From: Marasmitruncus massiliensis
GTDB taxonomy: Bacteria; Bacillota; Clostridia; Oscillospirales; Ruminococcaceae
Length of the DNA stretch: 64,000 nucleotides
NCBI RefSeq assembly: GCF_900186535.1
Contig: NZ_FYDE01000002.1
Location: 93,202-157,201 of the forward strand
Direction of reading: 5' to 3'
A program made the position numbers and the translations under genes. The notes under the pieces are model-generated. The model ran no database searches. It saw nothing but the letters and a program-made list of their open reading frames with translations, and was not told where the DNA came from. Shown piece after piece: positions 50,525-59,413 of the stretch (the first letter of the stretch is position 1; each line of letters opens with the position of its first letter).

Positions 50525-51229
50525 ATGAAATCAATACAGCGGGTTCCTGTGGTGCAGCAGGTGGCGGAAAACATTAAAGAATATATCTTGTCCGGGGCGG
50601 TCGAGGTTGGACAGAAACTGCCCTCCGAAAAAGAGCTTTGCGATCAGATGAGCGTAGGCCGCGGTACTGTGCGGGAAGCGTTCCGAATCCTCCAGACCAG
50701 CGGCTTTGTGGAAATCAAGCCCGGGCGGGGCGCGTTTGTGGCCCGTACGGAAGAGCAGGAGCTGGAAAATATTGTAGAATGGTTTATGCAGAACGAAGTG
50801 GAGCTGAAGGATGTCATTGAAATCCGCACAGCGCTGGAGCCGCTTGCCATCCGACTGACCATCCAACGCTGTTCCGATGCGGATATTGCTCAGCTTGCCC
50901 GTACCCATGAGAAGTTTATGTCAGCGATCGAAAATCATGATGTTGCCGCCATCGCGAAATATGATGAAAAATTCCATAATCAGATCGTGGAAAAAAGTCA
51001 AAATAAACTGTTGATCAGCATGAACCGCAAAGTGAGCGAATGTGCGCAGGCATTCCGCAGCAAGACGTTTTTGGTGGAACAGAATGTAAAAAATGCGATC
51101 GAGCCGCACAGCAATATTATGGAATCTATCAGCAGGCGTGATATCGACCAGGCCGAACGCTATATGCGCAGCCATCTGGATCAGGTGCTGATCGATTTGG
51201 AAGAAATGACGGTTCAGAAAGATTCCTAA
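50525..51229 (+). CDS. GntR-family (FadR/FCD) regulator of module A
   Basis: The 234-residue protein has a winged helix (VVQQVAENIKEYILSGAVEVGQKLPSEKELCDQMSVGRGTVREAFRILQTSGFVE) and an FCD ligand domain (about 90-220) with the family residues DEKFHNQI and HSNIMESI. The start at 50525 follows AGGTGAGAG; the frame is open 50 codons further upstream without homology. Repeats of GACATCATAYAAT at the three nearby promoters suggest it controls the transketolase operon, itself and the TRAP operon, probably sensing a sugar acid. Confidence 0.9.
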   Translation: MKSIQRVPVVQQVAENIKEYILSGAVEVGQKLPSEKELCDQMSVGRGTVREAFRILQTSGFVEIKPGRGAFVARTEEQELENIVEWFMQNEVELKDVIEIRTALEPLAIRLTIQRCSDADIAQLARTHEKFMSAIENHDVAAIAKYDEKFHNQIVEKSQNKLLISMNRKVSECAQAFRSKTFLVEQNVKNAIEPHSNIMESISRRDIDQAERYMRSHLDQVLIDLEEMTVQKDS

Positions 51230-51295
51230 TTGAAAAGGAGTATTTTAATTGCATTTTGCACAAATTAATATGTAATTATTTGTAATTTTAAGCAC

Positions 51296-51324
51296 TAGAC
51301 AAAAATTGTAGGACATCATATAAT
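51296..51324 (+). promoter_or_regulatory. Promoter of the TRAP/SDR operon
   Basis: TAGACA (51296-51301) and TATAAT (51319-51324) are 17 bp apart. Confidence 0.8.
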
Positions 51325-51348
51325 TTTAGGCAAGACATCATACAATCC
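51312..51348. promoter_or_regulatory. Tandem GntR operators at the TRAP promoter
   Basis: GACATCATATAATTTT (51312-51327) and GACATCATACAATCC (51334-51348) repeat at a 22-bp period, two DNA turns. The first covers the -10 box and the second lies just past the start site. Confidence 0.6.
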
Positions 51349-51404
51349 ATCTATTGCAATGCTTACTTACCCTTGGGTACAAAGAATTAGGAGGAATTTT
51401 TAAA

Positions 51405-52487
51405 ATGAAAAAATTAGTCGCAATGGCTCTGGCTCTTGCAATGACCACCGCGCTTGCCGCATGCGGCTCAGGCGCCGCATCTTCATCGTCTGCCCCCGCA
51501 GGCGATGCCTCTGCTCCTGCTGCTTCTTCCGAGGCTGCGGCCGCAGACTCAGGCTCAGAAATTGAGCCTGTTACACTCACGATTTATTCGCCCGGGAACG
51601 AAAATTCCGTACCGACAAAAACCATTATCAAGTATGCGGAGCTGGTTAAAGAAGCTTCCAATGGCGCGATTACCCTTGATGTGCACCATTCAAACGAGCT
51701 CGGAAACGATGCGGAAGCGATTGAATCCACCCGTATGGGTACCATTGATATCATTTTTGCGGGTACTTCCGGCTTTACTTCTTTCTATGAAAAAGCCAAG
51801 GTCCTTGATCTGCCGTTCCTCTTTGACAGCGCAGAGGAAGCTTACGACGTGGTCAACAGCGACGTCGGCGAAAAGATTTTTGCTGATTTCCCGCAGGTTG
51901 GCCTGATCTTCCTTTCCGAAGGCGATAACGGTATGCGCCAGATTTCCACCACCAACAAACCGGTTCACACCGCTGCCGATGTGAAAGGCCTGAAACTGCG
52001 TGTCCCGACCAGCCAGATGTATCTGGACTGCTGGGAAACTCTGGGCGCCACCCCGATTGCGCTTGCGCTGAACGAGCTGCCGATCGCGCTCTCTAACGGT
52101 ACCGCTGAAGGACAGGACAATGCGACTTATCATCTGGTTGCCAACGCTACCTATGACAGCATCAAGTATTTCTCCAACATCAACTATATGTGGATGGGCT
52201 GCACCATGGCTGTCAATGCTCTTACTTGGGATAAGCTGCCTGAGGCAACCCGCAAGGTTCTGAAAGAACAGGCTACTGTGGCTGCAAAGTATTCCTTTGA
52301 TACGATTGCGGAAGACAATGTAACTGCGACAAAAACCCTGCAGGATGCCGGCGTTGAGTTTGACACCGATCCGGATATCCAGAGCTTTAAAGACGCGCTG
52401 GGCGGAACCGAATTCTACAAGCGCTATGCGGAAGAAAAATGGTACGACCAGTCTCTGATCGACGAAATCCTGGCTTATAACAAGTAA
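51405..52487 (+). CDS. TRAP transporter solute-binding protein (DctP family)
   Basis: A 360-residue lipoprotein (ALAMTTALAACGS, Cys near residue 21) with an Ala/Ser linker and a DctP domain: FAGTSGFTSFYEKAKVLDLPFLFDSAEEAYDV, and MRQISTTNKPVHTAADVKGLKLRVPTSQMY, which holds the Arg that binds the ligand carboxylate. TRAP binders of this clade bind sugar acids such as uronates. AGGAGG fixes the ATG at 51405. A terminator-like hairpin separates it from the membrane subunits. Confidence 0.9.
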   Translation: MKKLVAMALALAMTTALAACGSGAASSSSAPAGDASAPAASSEAAAADSGSEIEPVTLTIYSPGNENSVPTKTIIKYAELVKEASNGAITLDVHHSNELGNDAEAIESTRMGTIDIIFAGTSGFTSFYEKAKVLDLPFLFDSAEEAYDVVNSDVGEKIFADFPQVGLIFLSEGDNGMRQISTTNKPVHTAADVKGLKLRVPTSQMYLDCWETLGATPIALALNELPIALSNGTAEGQDNATYHLVANATYDSIKYFSNINYMWMGCTMAVNALTWDKLPEATRKVLKEQATVAAKYSFDTIAEDNVTATKTLQDAGVEFDTDPDIQSFKDALGGTEFYKRYAEEKWYDQSLIDEILAYNK

Positions 52488-52515
52488 TTTGGCAATCGCC
52501 CGGTGCGATGGATTG

Positions 52516-52550
52516 CTGCGTCCCTGTCATCGGGCCGGGACGCAGTTTTT
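52516..52550 (+). terminator. Leaky terminator between dctP and dctQ
   Basis: CTGCGTCCC (52516-52524) pairs with GGGACGCAG (52537-52545), followed by five T. It probably lets part of the transcription through to dctQ and dctM. Confidence 0.75.
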
Positions 52551-52593
52551 ATAACCTGAGGCTATGCACCACATTGTTAAGGGAGTGTTTCTC

Positions 52594-53094
52594 TTGAAAA
52601 TTTATAAGAAAATTACAGATGCAATTGTAAAGGTAACAGGAATCATCCTGATGCTTTTAGTTGCGGGCCTTGCGGGGCTGATCATTTTTGAACTGCTCAT
52701 ACGAAATCTGCTGGATAAATCCTTCCGCGCTTCTATCGAAGTATGCGGTATCATGTTTATGTGGATGGCTTTTCTCGGTATCATTTATCTATATGATAAA
52801 AGCCGCTTAATGCGGTTTGAAATCCTGCTTGTCCGTGTGAAAGAACCTGTGACAACCATTCTTTGGTATATCAATAAAATTGTCAGCCTGATGCTCGGGG
52901 CTGTCATGGTGCTTTCTTATATCAACCTTTATCCGTTTATCAGTACGCGGTATTTTTCGACGATTCAGTTTCTCCCCTACTCATTCCAGTTCCTTCCCAT
53001 GGCTCTGGCTGGTGGATTTATGGTGTTGAAGACGATTTATCAGTTGATTGAGAAATCAACCGTTCCAGCAAAACGTGAAGGGAAAGGCAGGTAA
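52594..53094 (+). CDS. TRAP transporter small permease (DctQ family)
   Basis: The 166-residue protein has four membrane helices and the DctQ hallmark ICGIMFMWMAFLGI-like segment (EVCGIMFMWMAFLGIIYLYD). It bridges the binding protein and DctM. The likely start is TTG at 52594, seven bases after GGGAG; an upstream in-frame ATG at 52564 has a GAGG too close to it. It ends six bases before dctM. Confidence 0.88.
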   Translation: MKIYKKITDAIVKVTGIILMLLVAGLAGLIIFELLIRNLLDKSFRASIEVCGIMFMWMAFLGIIYLYDKSRLMRFEILLVRVKEPVTTILWYINKIVSLMLGAVMVLSYINLYPFISTRYFSTIQFLPYSFQFLPMALAGGFMVLKTIYQLIEKSTVPAKREGKGR

Positions 53095-53100
53095 GAAAGT

Positions 53101-54378
53101 ATGATTCTTTTCGTTATTTCGTTTGCGGTGCTTTTGATCATCGGAGTACCGATCAGTATCTCTATCGGTGCAAGCGCCGTTTTGGCTTGCCTGTCGCTTG
53201 GTTATCCACTGATGGTCATCGGCCAGAAGATGGTCACAGGAGTTGACTCCTTCCTGCTGATTGCGGTTCCGCTGTTCATTCTTGCAGGTAATCTGATGAA
53301 CGCGGGTAAAATTACAGACAAAATTTTTGGTACAGCGAAAGAACTGGTTGGCTGGGTCCCCGGTGGCCTTGCGCATGCAAATGTTGTGGCCAGCATTATC
53401 TTTGCCGGAATGTCCGGTTCTGCTGTTGCGGATGCTGGTGGTCTTGGCACCATTGAGATGGAAGCGATGACGACCAACGGCTATGATAAAGAGTTTTCGG
53501 GCGCTATCACAGCCGCTTCCTCGGTGATCGGCCCGATTTTCCCGCCAAGCATTCCGCTGATTATCTATGGCTCTGTTGCCAGTGTCAGTGTCGGAAAACT
53601 GTTCATGGGCGGCGTTATTCCCGGCTTGCTGATGGGCGTTGCTCTGATGGTTCTGGTTTACATCTATGCGGTAATCCGCAAGTATGAGCGGCATCCGTTC
53701 AGTCTGCGTGCTCTTGGCAAGCAGCTTGCCCACTCTATTTTAGCGCTGATTACCCCTCTGATCATTCTCGCGGGATTTACAACCGGCTGGTTTACCCCTA
53801 CCGAGGCCTCCAGCGTTGCGGTTGTCTATTCCCTGATCATTGCTATCTTCGCTTATAAGACCATGAACTGGGGCGATTTCAAAAAGTGTCTGCTTGACTC
53901 TGCGACATCTTCCGCGAATACCCTGTTTATTATAGGAACCTCCACACTGGTGAGCTATGTTTTGGTCAAAGAAGGGATTTCCAGACAGATTGCTGATTTC
54001 ATTCTGGGAATCAGCAGCAACCCGGCGGTTATTCTTTTGATTATCAATATCGTTCTGCTCATCCTCGGCATGGTCATGGAGCCCGGCGCGATTCTGACGC
54101 TGATGCTGCCGGTCCTGCTGCCGATTGTCAACGGGCTGAATCTCGACCTTGTACATTTTGGTGTCGTAATGGTACTCAACCTGATGATTGGGCAGGTCAC
54201 TCCGCCGTTTGGCGTCTGCCTGTTTGTAATATCGGACGTCGGAAATATTAATCTGGAACGGCTGTCCAAGGCAGTGCTGCCGTTTATCATACCGCTTGTA
54301 ATTGTGTTATTGCTTTGCACTTATATTCCGGGCGTTGTCACATGGCTGCCTAATTTAATGATTCATTCTGCTGCGTAA
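53101..54378 (+). CDS. TRAP transporter large permease (DctM family)
   Basis: The 425-residue protein has about twelve membrane helices. Family motifs are VDSFLLIAVPLFILAGNLMN, ANVVASIIFAGMSGSAVADAGGLGTIEM and IGPIFPPSIPLIIYG, and LMIGQVTPPFGVCLFV near the end. It is the sodium-coupled transport channel of the TRAP system. The small spacing to dctQ and the next SDR gene indicates one operon. Confidence 0.92.
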   Translation: MILFVISFAVLLIIGVPISISIGASAVLACLSLGYPLMVIGQKMVTGVDSFLLIAVPLFILAGNLMNAGKITDKIFGTAKELVGWVPGGLAHANVVASIIFAGMSGSAVADAGGLGTIEMEAMTTNGYDKEFSGAITAASSVIGPIFPPSIPLIIYGSVASVSVGKLFMGGVIPGLLMGVALMVLVYIYAVIRKYERHPFSLRALGKQLAHSILALITPLIILAGFTTGWFTPTEASSVAVVYSLIIAIFAYKTMNWGDFKKCLLDSATSSANTLFIIGTSTLVSYVLVKEGISRQIADFILGISSNPAVILLIINIVLLILGMVMEPGAILTLMLPVLLPIVNGLNLDLVHFGVVMVLNLMIGQVTPPFGVCLFVISDVGNINLERLSKAVLPFIIPLVIVLLLCTYIPGVVTWLPNLMIHSAA

Positions 54379-54403
54379 TTTTGACAGAAAAGGAGATTAT
54401 ATC

Positions 54404-55204
54404 ATGAATATGAACAGTTTCAGACTGGATGGAAAGGTAGCGCTGGTAACAGGCGCGTCGTATGGGATCGGATTTGCAATCGCGAGCGGGTATGCTGCGG
54501 CGGGAGCGAAAATCGTGTTCAACGATATTAAGCAGGAACTTGTGGATAAAGGACTGGCCGCATATAAAGAGGCCGGAATAGAAGCCCACGGTTATGTGTG
54601 CGACGTGACTAACGAAGAGCAAGTCAACGAGATGGTAGCCAAAATCGAACAGGAAGTCGGTATCATCGACATCCTGGTTAATAACGCGGGCATTATCAAG
54701 CGTATCCCAATGTTGGAGATGAGCGCGAAAGATTTTCGTCAGGTCATTGATGTAGATCTGAACGCGCCGTTTATTGTGTCCAAGGCGGTAATCCCTTCGA
54801 TGATTAAGAAAGGCCACGGCAAAATCATCAATATCTGCTCAATGATGAGCGAATTGGGCCGCGAGACGGTATCTGCCTATGCAGCCGCAAAGGGCGGGCT
54901 CAAGATGCTGACCCGCAACATCGCTTCGGAATACGGCGAATTCAACATTCAGTGCAACGGCATCGGACCGGGCTACATTGCGACCCCGCAGACTGCGCCG
55001 CTGCGCGAGCGCCAGGCGGACGGCTCCCGCCACCCGTTTGATTCCTTCATCATCGCCAAGACTCCGGCAGCCCGCTGGGGCACTCCGGAAGATCTGATGG
55101 GGCCCGCTGTGTTCCTCGCATCCGACGCTTCCGATTTTGTCAACGGCCATGTGCTTTATGTGGACGGCGGTATCCTTGCCTATATCGGCAAACAACCGAA
55201 GTAA
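54404..55204 (+). CDS. SDR oxidoreductase, gluconate-5-dehydrogenase/KduD-like
   Basis: A 266-residue classical short-chain dehydrogenase: cofactor motif TGASYGIG, NNAG, catalytic YAAAKGG (Tyr-x3-Lys), and the clade-specific tail [18 protein letters not shown] to [14 protein letters not shown]. Relatives beside RpiB/KduI-type isomerases reduce 5-keto-deoxy-uronates to 2-keto-3-deoxygluconate; gluconate 5-dehydrogenase is the usual database name. Last gene of the TRAP operon. Its final 203 bases recur almost identically, inverted, at 63798-64000. Confidence 0.88.
   Translation: MNMNSFRLDGKVALVTGASYGIGFAIASGYAAAGAKIVFNDIKQELVDKGLAAYKEAGIEAHGYVCDVTNEEQVNEMVAKIEQEVGIIDILVNNAGIIKRIPMLEMSAKDFRQVIDVDLNAPFIVSKAVIPSMIKKGHGKIINICSMMSELGRETVSAYAAAKGGLKMLTRNIASEYGEFNIQCNGIGPGYIATPQTAPLRERQADGSRHPFDSFIIAKTPAARWGTPEDLMGPAVFLASDASDFVNGHVLYVDGGILAYIGKQPK
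54995..55197 (+). repeat. Near-perfect inverted repeat, left copy (within SDR gene)
   Basis: Aligned by eye with the complement of 63798-64000: 202 of 203 bases agree, differing only at a T/C in an Asp codon near 55132. The repeat probably extends leftward, matched beyond the window edge. Confidence 0.9.
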
Positions 55205-55213
55205 TCATGTTTT

Positions 55214-55251
55214 AAAACGGGGTCCGGACAGTACTGTCCGGACCCCGTTTT
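55214..55251 (+). terminator. Terminator of the TRAP/SDR operon
   Basis: A perfect 38-base palindrome (19-base arms) ends in TTTT, ten bases after the SDR stop. Confidence 0.85.
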
Positions 55252-55330
55252 ACGTAATCGAAGAATTCGTCAAAATGCATAAATACCATGAGAAAAGTTA
55301 ATTCATTATCACGTTTTATGTGAAATCCTC

Positions 55331-55358
55331 TTGCAAAACGCAAAAAAATCTTTATACT
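55331..55358 (+). promoter_or_regulatory. Probable promoter of the module B operon
   Basis: TTGCAA (55331-55336) and TATACT (55353-55358) are 16 bp apart, upstream of two operator-like repeats and the gntR start. Confidence 0.6.
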
Positions 55359-55387
55359 AAGTTTAAAGCAATGTTTAAGTGTGTTTT

Positions 55388-55468
55388 AACTGGTCTGACG
55401 TCTGATTAGCAAGAGAATGTCATTTCTCTTGCTTTCTCAATAAGGCAACTGGTCTGACGTCTGATTAG
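55388..55468. promoter_or_regulatory. Two direct repeats flanking a hairpin upstream of module B gntR
   Basis: A 22-base sequence with core TGGTCTGACGTCTGAT occurs twice exactly (55388-55409 and 55447-55468, 59 bp apart). Between them AGCAAGAGAA (55408-55417) and TTCTCTTGCT (55424-55433) form a perfect hairpin. The repeats are likely binding sites for the GntR protein encoded just downstream. Confidence 0.65.
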
Positions 55469-55485
55469 ATCAAGGAGGTGGCATT

Positions 55486-56202
55486 TTGACCGAACATATC
55501 GCTGCTCAAAAAGAGCTGCCGGCCCGGGCGGCCGACCGTCTGCGTGAAATTATTATCAACAGCAACATGCAGCCCGGGGATCGATTCCCAAGCGAAAGTG
55601 AATTGATCAGCATGTTCGGCGTTAGCCGTTCTACAATCCGCGAAGCGGTAAAACTGCTGGTGGCAGAAAATGTGGTGGAGATTCGGCGCGGCAAAGGAAC
55701 TTTCATCACCAGAAGGCCCGGTGTCGGCAAAGATCCCCTTGGGCTTCATTTTGCCGACCAGCACAAGCTGCTTCAAAACCTGCTGGAAACTCGTATGATT
55801 ATTGAGCCTCAGGTCGCCTATCTGGCGGCGCAGCGGGCAACCGAACGGGATATCACCATGCTGGAACAGGTGGTGCAGCAGATGCGGGACGCTCCTGACC
55901 CCAAAGCGGTGCATGCTTCGCTGGACATTAAATTCCATTCAATTGTTGCACAATGCACACAAAATGAGGTACTTCATCGATTTCTTCCGATTATCTGCGA
56001 ATCGATTCGGGAAGGCTATTATGAGACAGTAACCATCCAAGGCAGCCAGGAACGCGCAATGGAAAGTCATATCAAAATACTCAGCGCCATCAAAAATCGG
56101 CTACCCGATGTTGCCAAACGGGAAACCGAGAAGCATATATCCCTGACCGCAAGAGACGCGAAACTAAATTTAGGAGGAGAAACTAATGAAAAAACTAATT
56201 AG
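55486..56202 (+). CDS. GntR-family (FadR/FCD) regulator of module B
   Basis: The 238-residue protein has a winged helix (ADRLREIIINSNMQPGDRFPSESELISMFGVSRSTIREAVKLL) and an FCD domain with DIKFHSIV and the later His residues. It starts at TTG with GGAGGTGG upstream. Its 3' end overlaps the next gene's start by 17 bases, so regulator and binding protein are co-translated. It likely represses this operon through the repeats upstream. Confidence 0.9.
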   Translation: MTEHIAAQKELPARAADRLREIIINSNMQPGDRFPSESELISMFGVSRSTIREAVKLLVAENVVEIRRGKGTFITRRPGVGKDPLGLHFADQHKLLQNLLETRMIIEPQVAYLAAQRATERDITMLEQVVQQMRDAPDPKAVHASLDIKFHSIVAQCTQNEVLHRFLPIICESIREGYYETVTIQGSQERAMESHIKILSAIKNRLPDVAKRETEKHISLTARDAKLNLGGETNEKTN

Positions 56203-57496
56203 CACAGCTTTGGCTCTGGTGTTGTGTGCCGGAACGCTGGCCGCTTGCGGCGGCAAGGATGCTGGCGGTTCATCCGCTCCTGCCTCTTCCGCAACTCCTG
56301 CTTCCTCTGCAGCTTCATCCGAGGCAACAGCCAACGAGCCTGTTACCATCACGCACTGGTATTGGGCCGATAACAGCGAATATTCCGCTGTTATGCAGGA
56401 AATGGTGAAAGACTTCAACGCAACCAACGGCAAAAATATTACTGTTGTCGCCGAGGAATATCCCTGGGACGGCGGAAAATACAGTGAGAACCTCTTCACC
56501 GCGGTTATGGGTGGCGGCGGTCCTGACACCGCATCCTGGAAGCTGACCGCTACCCCGCTTTTCACTGCCAATAACCTGCTTGCCAATCTTGATGACTATG
56601 TTGCAAACTGGGCAGACAAAGACCTCATTGAGCCCAGCCTGTATGATGTTATGAAGCAGGCCAGCGGCACAGACAGTATTTATGTGATGCCTTGGAATAC
56701 CCAGGTGCTCTATGTTTATTACAGACCTTCCATGTTCAAAGAAGCCGGCGTAGAGGTTCCCAAAACCTACGACGATTTCCTTACCGCCTGCGAAAAACTG
56801 ACCCGTGATACCAACGGCGACGGCAAAACCGACGTATACGGATTCGGAATGCGCGGTTCGAAGGGCGGCCAGGAACCTTGGGGCAGCTTCGTCCAGGCGC
56901 GCGGCGGAAACTTTGAAGATTTCACCACGCCGGAAGCCATTCAGGGTATGCAGGACTTCATTGATCTGTACACCAAGGGCTATGTTCCCCCGACGGCAAC
57001 AGCCGACGGCTTCAATGAGATCATTGCAAACTTCAAGAGCGGCAAAACTGCTATGACCGTCCACCACACGGGCTCCTCTGCCGAAATGGTAGATACCTTT
57101 GGTGATGATGTTGCCGCATTCCCCTTCCCTGCGGGTAAAGGCCAGTGGACTTCCATGGGTGATACCGAAAACGTGATGTTCGAGTCCTGCGAGAATAAAG
57201 ATGCCGCTTTCGAGTGGATGTCTTATCTTGCTACCGGTAAGGGCCAGGAAACCTGGTGCGTCGCTACCGGCAATGTTCCTGTCAGTAAAGAAGTACAGCA
57301 GCTGCCGCAGTTCCAGGAAGACCGCTTTATGAAAGCTTCCATTGAGGGCGCTCCGTATGCCGGTATCTTCCCGATTCTGGACACCACGACCGAATGGATT
57401 TCCAACGTATGGCCCAACACAGTCGCCGCTGCCCTCACCGGCCAGATGACCGCTGAACAGGCGATGCAGGAGCTCCAGAAAGCACTCTACGCATAA
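56186..57496 (+). CDS. Family-1 sugar ABC solute-binding lipoprotein
   Basis: A 436-residue lipoprotein (CAGTLAACGG, Cys near residue 20) with an Ala/Ser linker and an SBP_bac_1 domain: HWYWADNSEYSAVMQEMVKDFNATNG, YVYYRPSMFKEAGVEVPKTYDDFLTACEKLTRDTNGDGKTDVYGFG and FKSGKTAMTVHHTGS. It binds a mono- or oligosaccharide for the two permeases that follow. GGAGGAG inside gntR precedes its ATG. A stable hairpin follows the gene. Confidence 0.92.
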   Translation: MKKLISTALALVLCAGTLAACGGKDAGGSSAPASSATPASSAASSEATANEPVTITHWYWADNSEYSAVMQEMVKDFNATNGKNITVVAEEYPWDGGKYSENLFTAVMGGGGPDTASWKLTATPLFTANNLLANLDDYVANWADKDLIEPSLYDVMKQASGTDSIYVMPWNTQVLYVYYRPSMFKEAGVEVPKTYDDFLTACEKLTRDTNGDGKTDVYGFGMRGSKGGQEPWGSFVQARGGNFEDFTTPEAIQGMQDFIDLYTKGYVPPTATADGFNEIIANFKSGKTAMTVHHTGSSAEMVDTFGDDVAAFPFPAGKGQWTSMGDTENVMFESCENKDAAFEWMSYLATGKGQETWCVATGNVPVSKEVQQLPQFQEDRFMKASIEGAPYAGIFPILDTTTEWISNVWPNTVAAALTGQMTAEQAMQELQKALYA

Positions 57497-57518
57497 CACA
57501 CTAAATCGTTGTCATAAT

Positions 57519-57556
57519 AAGGGCAGGCTGCAAAAAAGCCTTTGTAGCCTGCCCTT
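57519..57556 (+). promoter_or_regulatory. Intercistronic hairpin after the sugar-binding protein gene
   Basis: Arms 57519-57534 and 57541-57556 pair over 16 bases with one wobble. No T-tract follows, so it more likely stabilises the upstream mRNA. Confidence 0.6.
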
Positions 57557-57588
57557 GCCATATCGAAAATTAAAGTGAGGTGATCCGC

Positions 57589-58461
57589 TTGCAGAAGAAA
57601 AAGATGACTATTTGGCCTTACCTGTTGATCGCACCCGCATTAATTATCGTTTTGGCCGTGGTATTTGTTCCTGCAGTCAATGCGATTCTGATGAGCTTTC
57701 AAAACTACGATTTGCGCCGCCCCAATCAAATTGGTTTTGTAGGCTTTGACAATTATGTAGCGGTTTTTCAGGACCCGATTTTCTGGAGATCTCTCTGGAA
57801 AACAATTCTGTGGGTGGTGTTCGGCGTTGGATTCCAGTTTGTCTTTGGCTTTGCGCTTGCACTGCTCCTGAACAAGAACTTTAAAGGGCGCGGAATCGCC
57901 CGTGCGGTCAGCCTGATCCCGTGGGTCACCCCAGGCGTTCTGATCGGTCTGATGTGGCGCTGGATTTACGACGGTAACTACGGTGTTCTCAATGACCTGT
58001 TGCAGAAGGTCGGAATTATATCGGATAATATCCCTTTTCTTGCTCAGCAGACCACCGCGTTTCCCTCGGTCATTGTAACAATTATCTGGCAGGGAATCCC
58101 GTTCTTCGCGCTGATGCTGCTGGCCGGTTTGCAGGGAATCCCCGGCGAACTGTATGAGGCCGCGGACATTGACGGCGCTACCTATTTCCAGAAGCTGTTC
58201 CAGGTTACAATTCCCTCTTTGAAAAATACCATTTTTGTGACCACTCTTCTGCGCATCATCTGGGTTGCCAACTCGGTGGACGTTATCTTCAACATGACCG
58301 AAGGCGGGCCTGCTTATTCTTCGCAGACTTTGAGCGTGTACATCTTTAATAAGGGAAATTCCCTGAACCTTGGCTACGCGTCCACGATGTCCGTTCTGCT
58401 GACGCTCTTGCTGTCGCTGGTTGCGGTACCTTATTTAAGGAATATGTTTAAGAAAGATTAG
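57589..58461 (+). CDS. Sugar ABC transporter permease (MalF/UgpA type)
   Basis: The 290-residue protein has six membrane helices and the EAA loop GELYEAADIDGATYFQKLFQVTIP. The TTG at 57589 is seven bases after GAGGTG; the GTG at 57580 overlaps that site. It pairs with the next permease. No ATPase gene is present in the operon, so a shared MsmK-type ATPase from elsewhere is expected, as is usual for this importer class in Firmicutes. Confidence 0.9.
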   Translation: MQKKKMTIWPYLLIAPALIIVLAVVFVPAVNAILMSFQNYDLRRPNQIGFVGFDNYVAVFQDPIFWRSLWKTILWVVFGVGFQFVFGFALALLLNKNFKGRGIARAVSLIPWVTPGVLIGLMWRWIYDGNYGVLNDLLQKVGIISDNIPFLAQQTTAFPSVIVTIIWQGIPFFALMLLAGLQGIPGELYEAADIDGATYFQKLFQVTIPSLKNTIFVTTLLRIIWVANSVDVIFNMTEGGPAYSSQTLSVYIFNKGNSLNLGYASTMSVLLTLLLSLVAVPYLRNMFKKD

Positions 58462-58476
58462 AAAGGAGGAGCAGCA

Positions 58477-59364
58477 ATGCCTGCAAATCAAACTACATCG
58501 CCGGCCGGTGAGGGCCCCATGCGGTATACTCCGCGCAAAAAAAAGCTGGCGCCTCGTATTTTCAGCCTTTATATCCCGATTATAGCAATTTTACTGTTTC
58601 TGCTGTTCCCATTCTACTGGACTTTTGTAACCTCCGTGAAACCGGAGCAGGAACTCTATGGAGCCGCTGTAACCTACTGGCCCCAAAACCTGACCTTTGA
58701 ATCCTACAGAAAACTGTTCGTTGACTTTAACTTCCTGAGGCCTATGGGCAACAGCCTGCTTGTTGCCGTGATTACCACGGTTGTCACGCTGATCGTTTCG
58801 ATGCTTGCCGCTTATGCGTTTTCCCGTTATGACTTCAAAGGCAGAAAAGGCTTCATGGTGATGTTTCTGACCAATAACATGTTCCCCTCTGTTCTTCTGC
58901 TGATCCCGTTGTATGCCATTATGCGCAAGCTAGGCATCCTATATACCCCGACTGCGCTGGTGCTGGCTTATACAACGTTTACCATCCCGTTCTCCGTGTG
59001 GCTGCTCAACGGTTATATCAACGACCTTCCTCTTTCACTGGAGGAAGCCGCTATGGTGGACGGCGCTAACCGCGCCCAGGCCTTTATCAAAATTATCCTG
59101 CCAATTTTGACCCCCTGCCTGATTGCAACAGGCGTGTATATTTTTATGCAGTCCTGGAACGAATATACCTTTGCGGTGATGTTTACAAACGAAAATAACC
59201 GCACGATCCCGGTAGCGCTGAAAAATCTGATCGGTCAGCTCGGCGTTCAGTGGGACCTGCTGACTGCGGGCGGTATCATTACGATTATCCCGGTCTGTAT
59301 CATGTTCTTCTTTGCACAGAAACGACTTGTGGAAGGTTTGACCGCAGGTGCGGTAAAAGGCTGA
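58477..59364 (+). CDS. Sugar ABC transporter permease (MalG/UgpE type)
   Basis: The 295-residue protein has six membrane helices, an N-terminal Lys/Arg-rich cytoplasmic segment, and the EAA loop LSLEEAAMVDGANRAQAFIKIILP. It ends in the MalG-like QKRLVEGLTAGAVKG. AAGGAGG precedes the ATG at good distance. It completes the membrane part of the importer. Confidence 0.92.
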   Translation: MPANQTTSPAGEGPMRYTPRKKKLAPRIFSLYIPIIAILLFLLFPFYWTFVTSVKPEQELYGAAVTYWPQNLTFESYRKLFVDFNFLRPMGNSLLVAVITTVVTLIVSMLAAYAFSRYDFKGRKGFMVMFLTNNMFPSVLLLIPLYAIMRKLGILYTPTALVLAYTTFTIPFSVWLLNGYINDLPLSLEEAAMVDGANRAQAFIKIILPILTPCLIATGVYIFMQSWNEYTFAVMFTNENNRTIPVALKNLIGQLGVQWDLLTAGGIITIIPVCIMFFFAQKRLVEGLTAGAVKG

Positions 59365-59413
59365 TCATGCCGGCATCGCCGATGCCGTGCCGATAAAAAG
59401 GAGTTATATAGGA

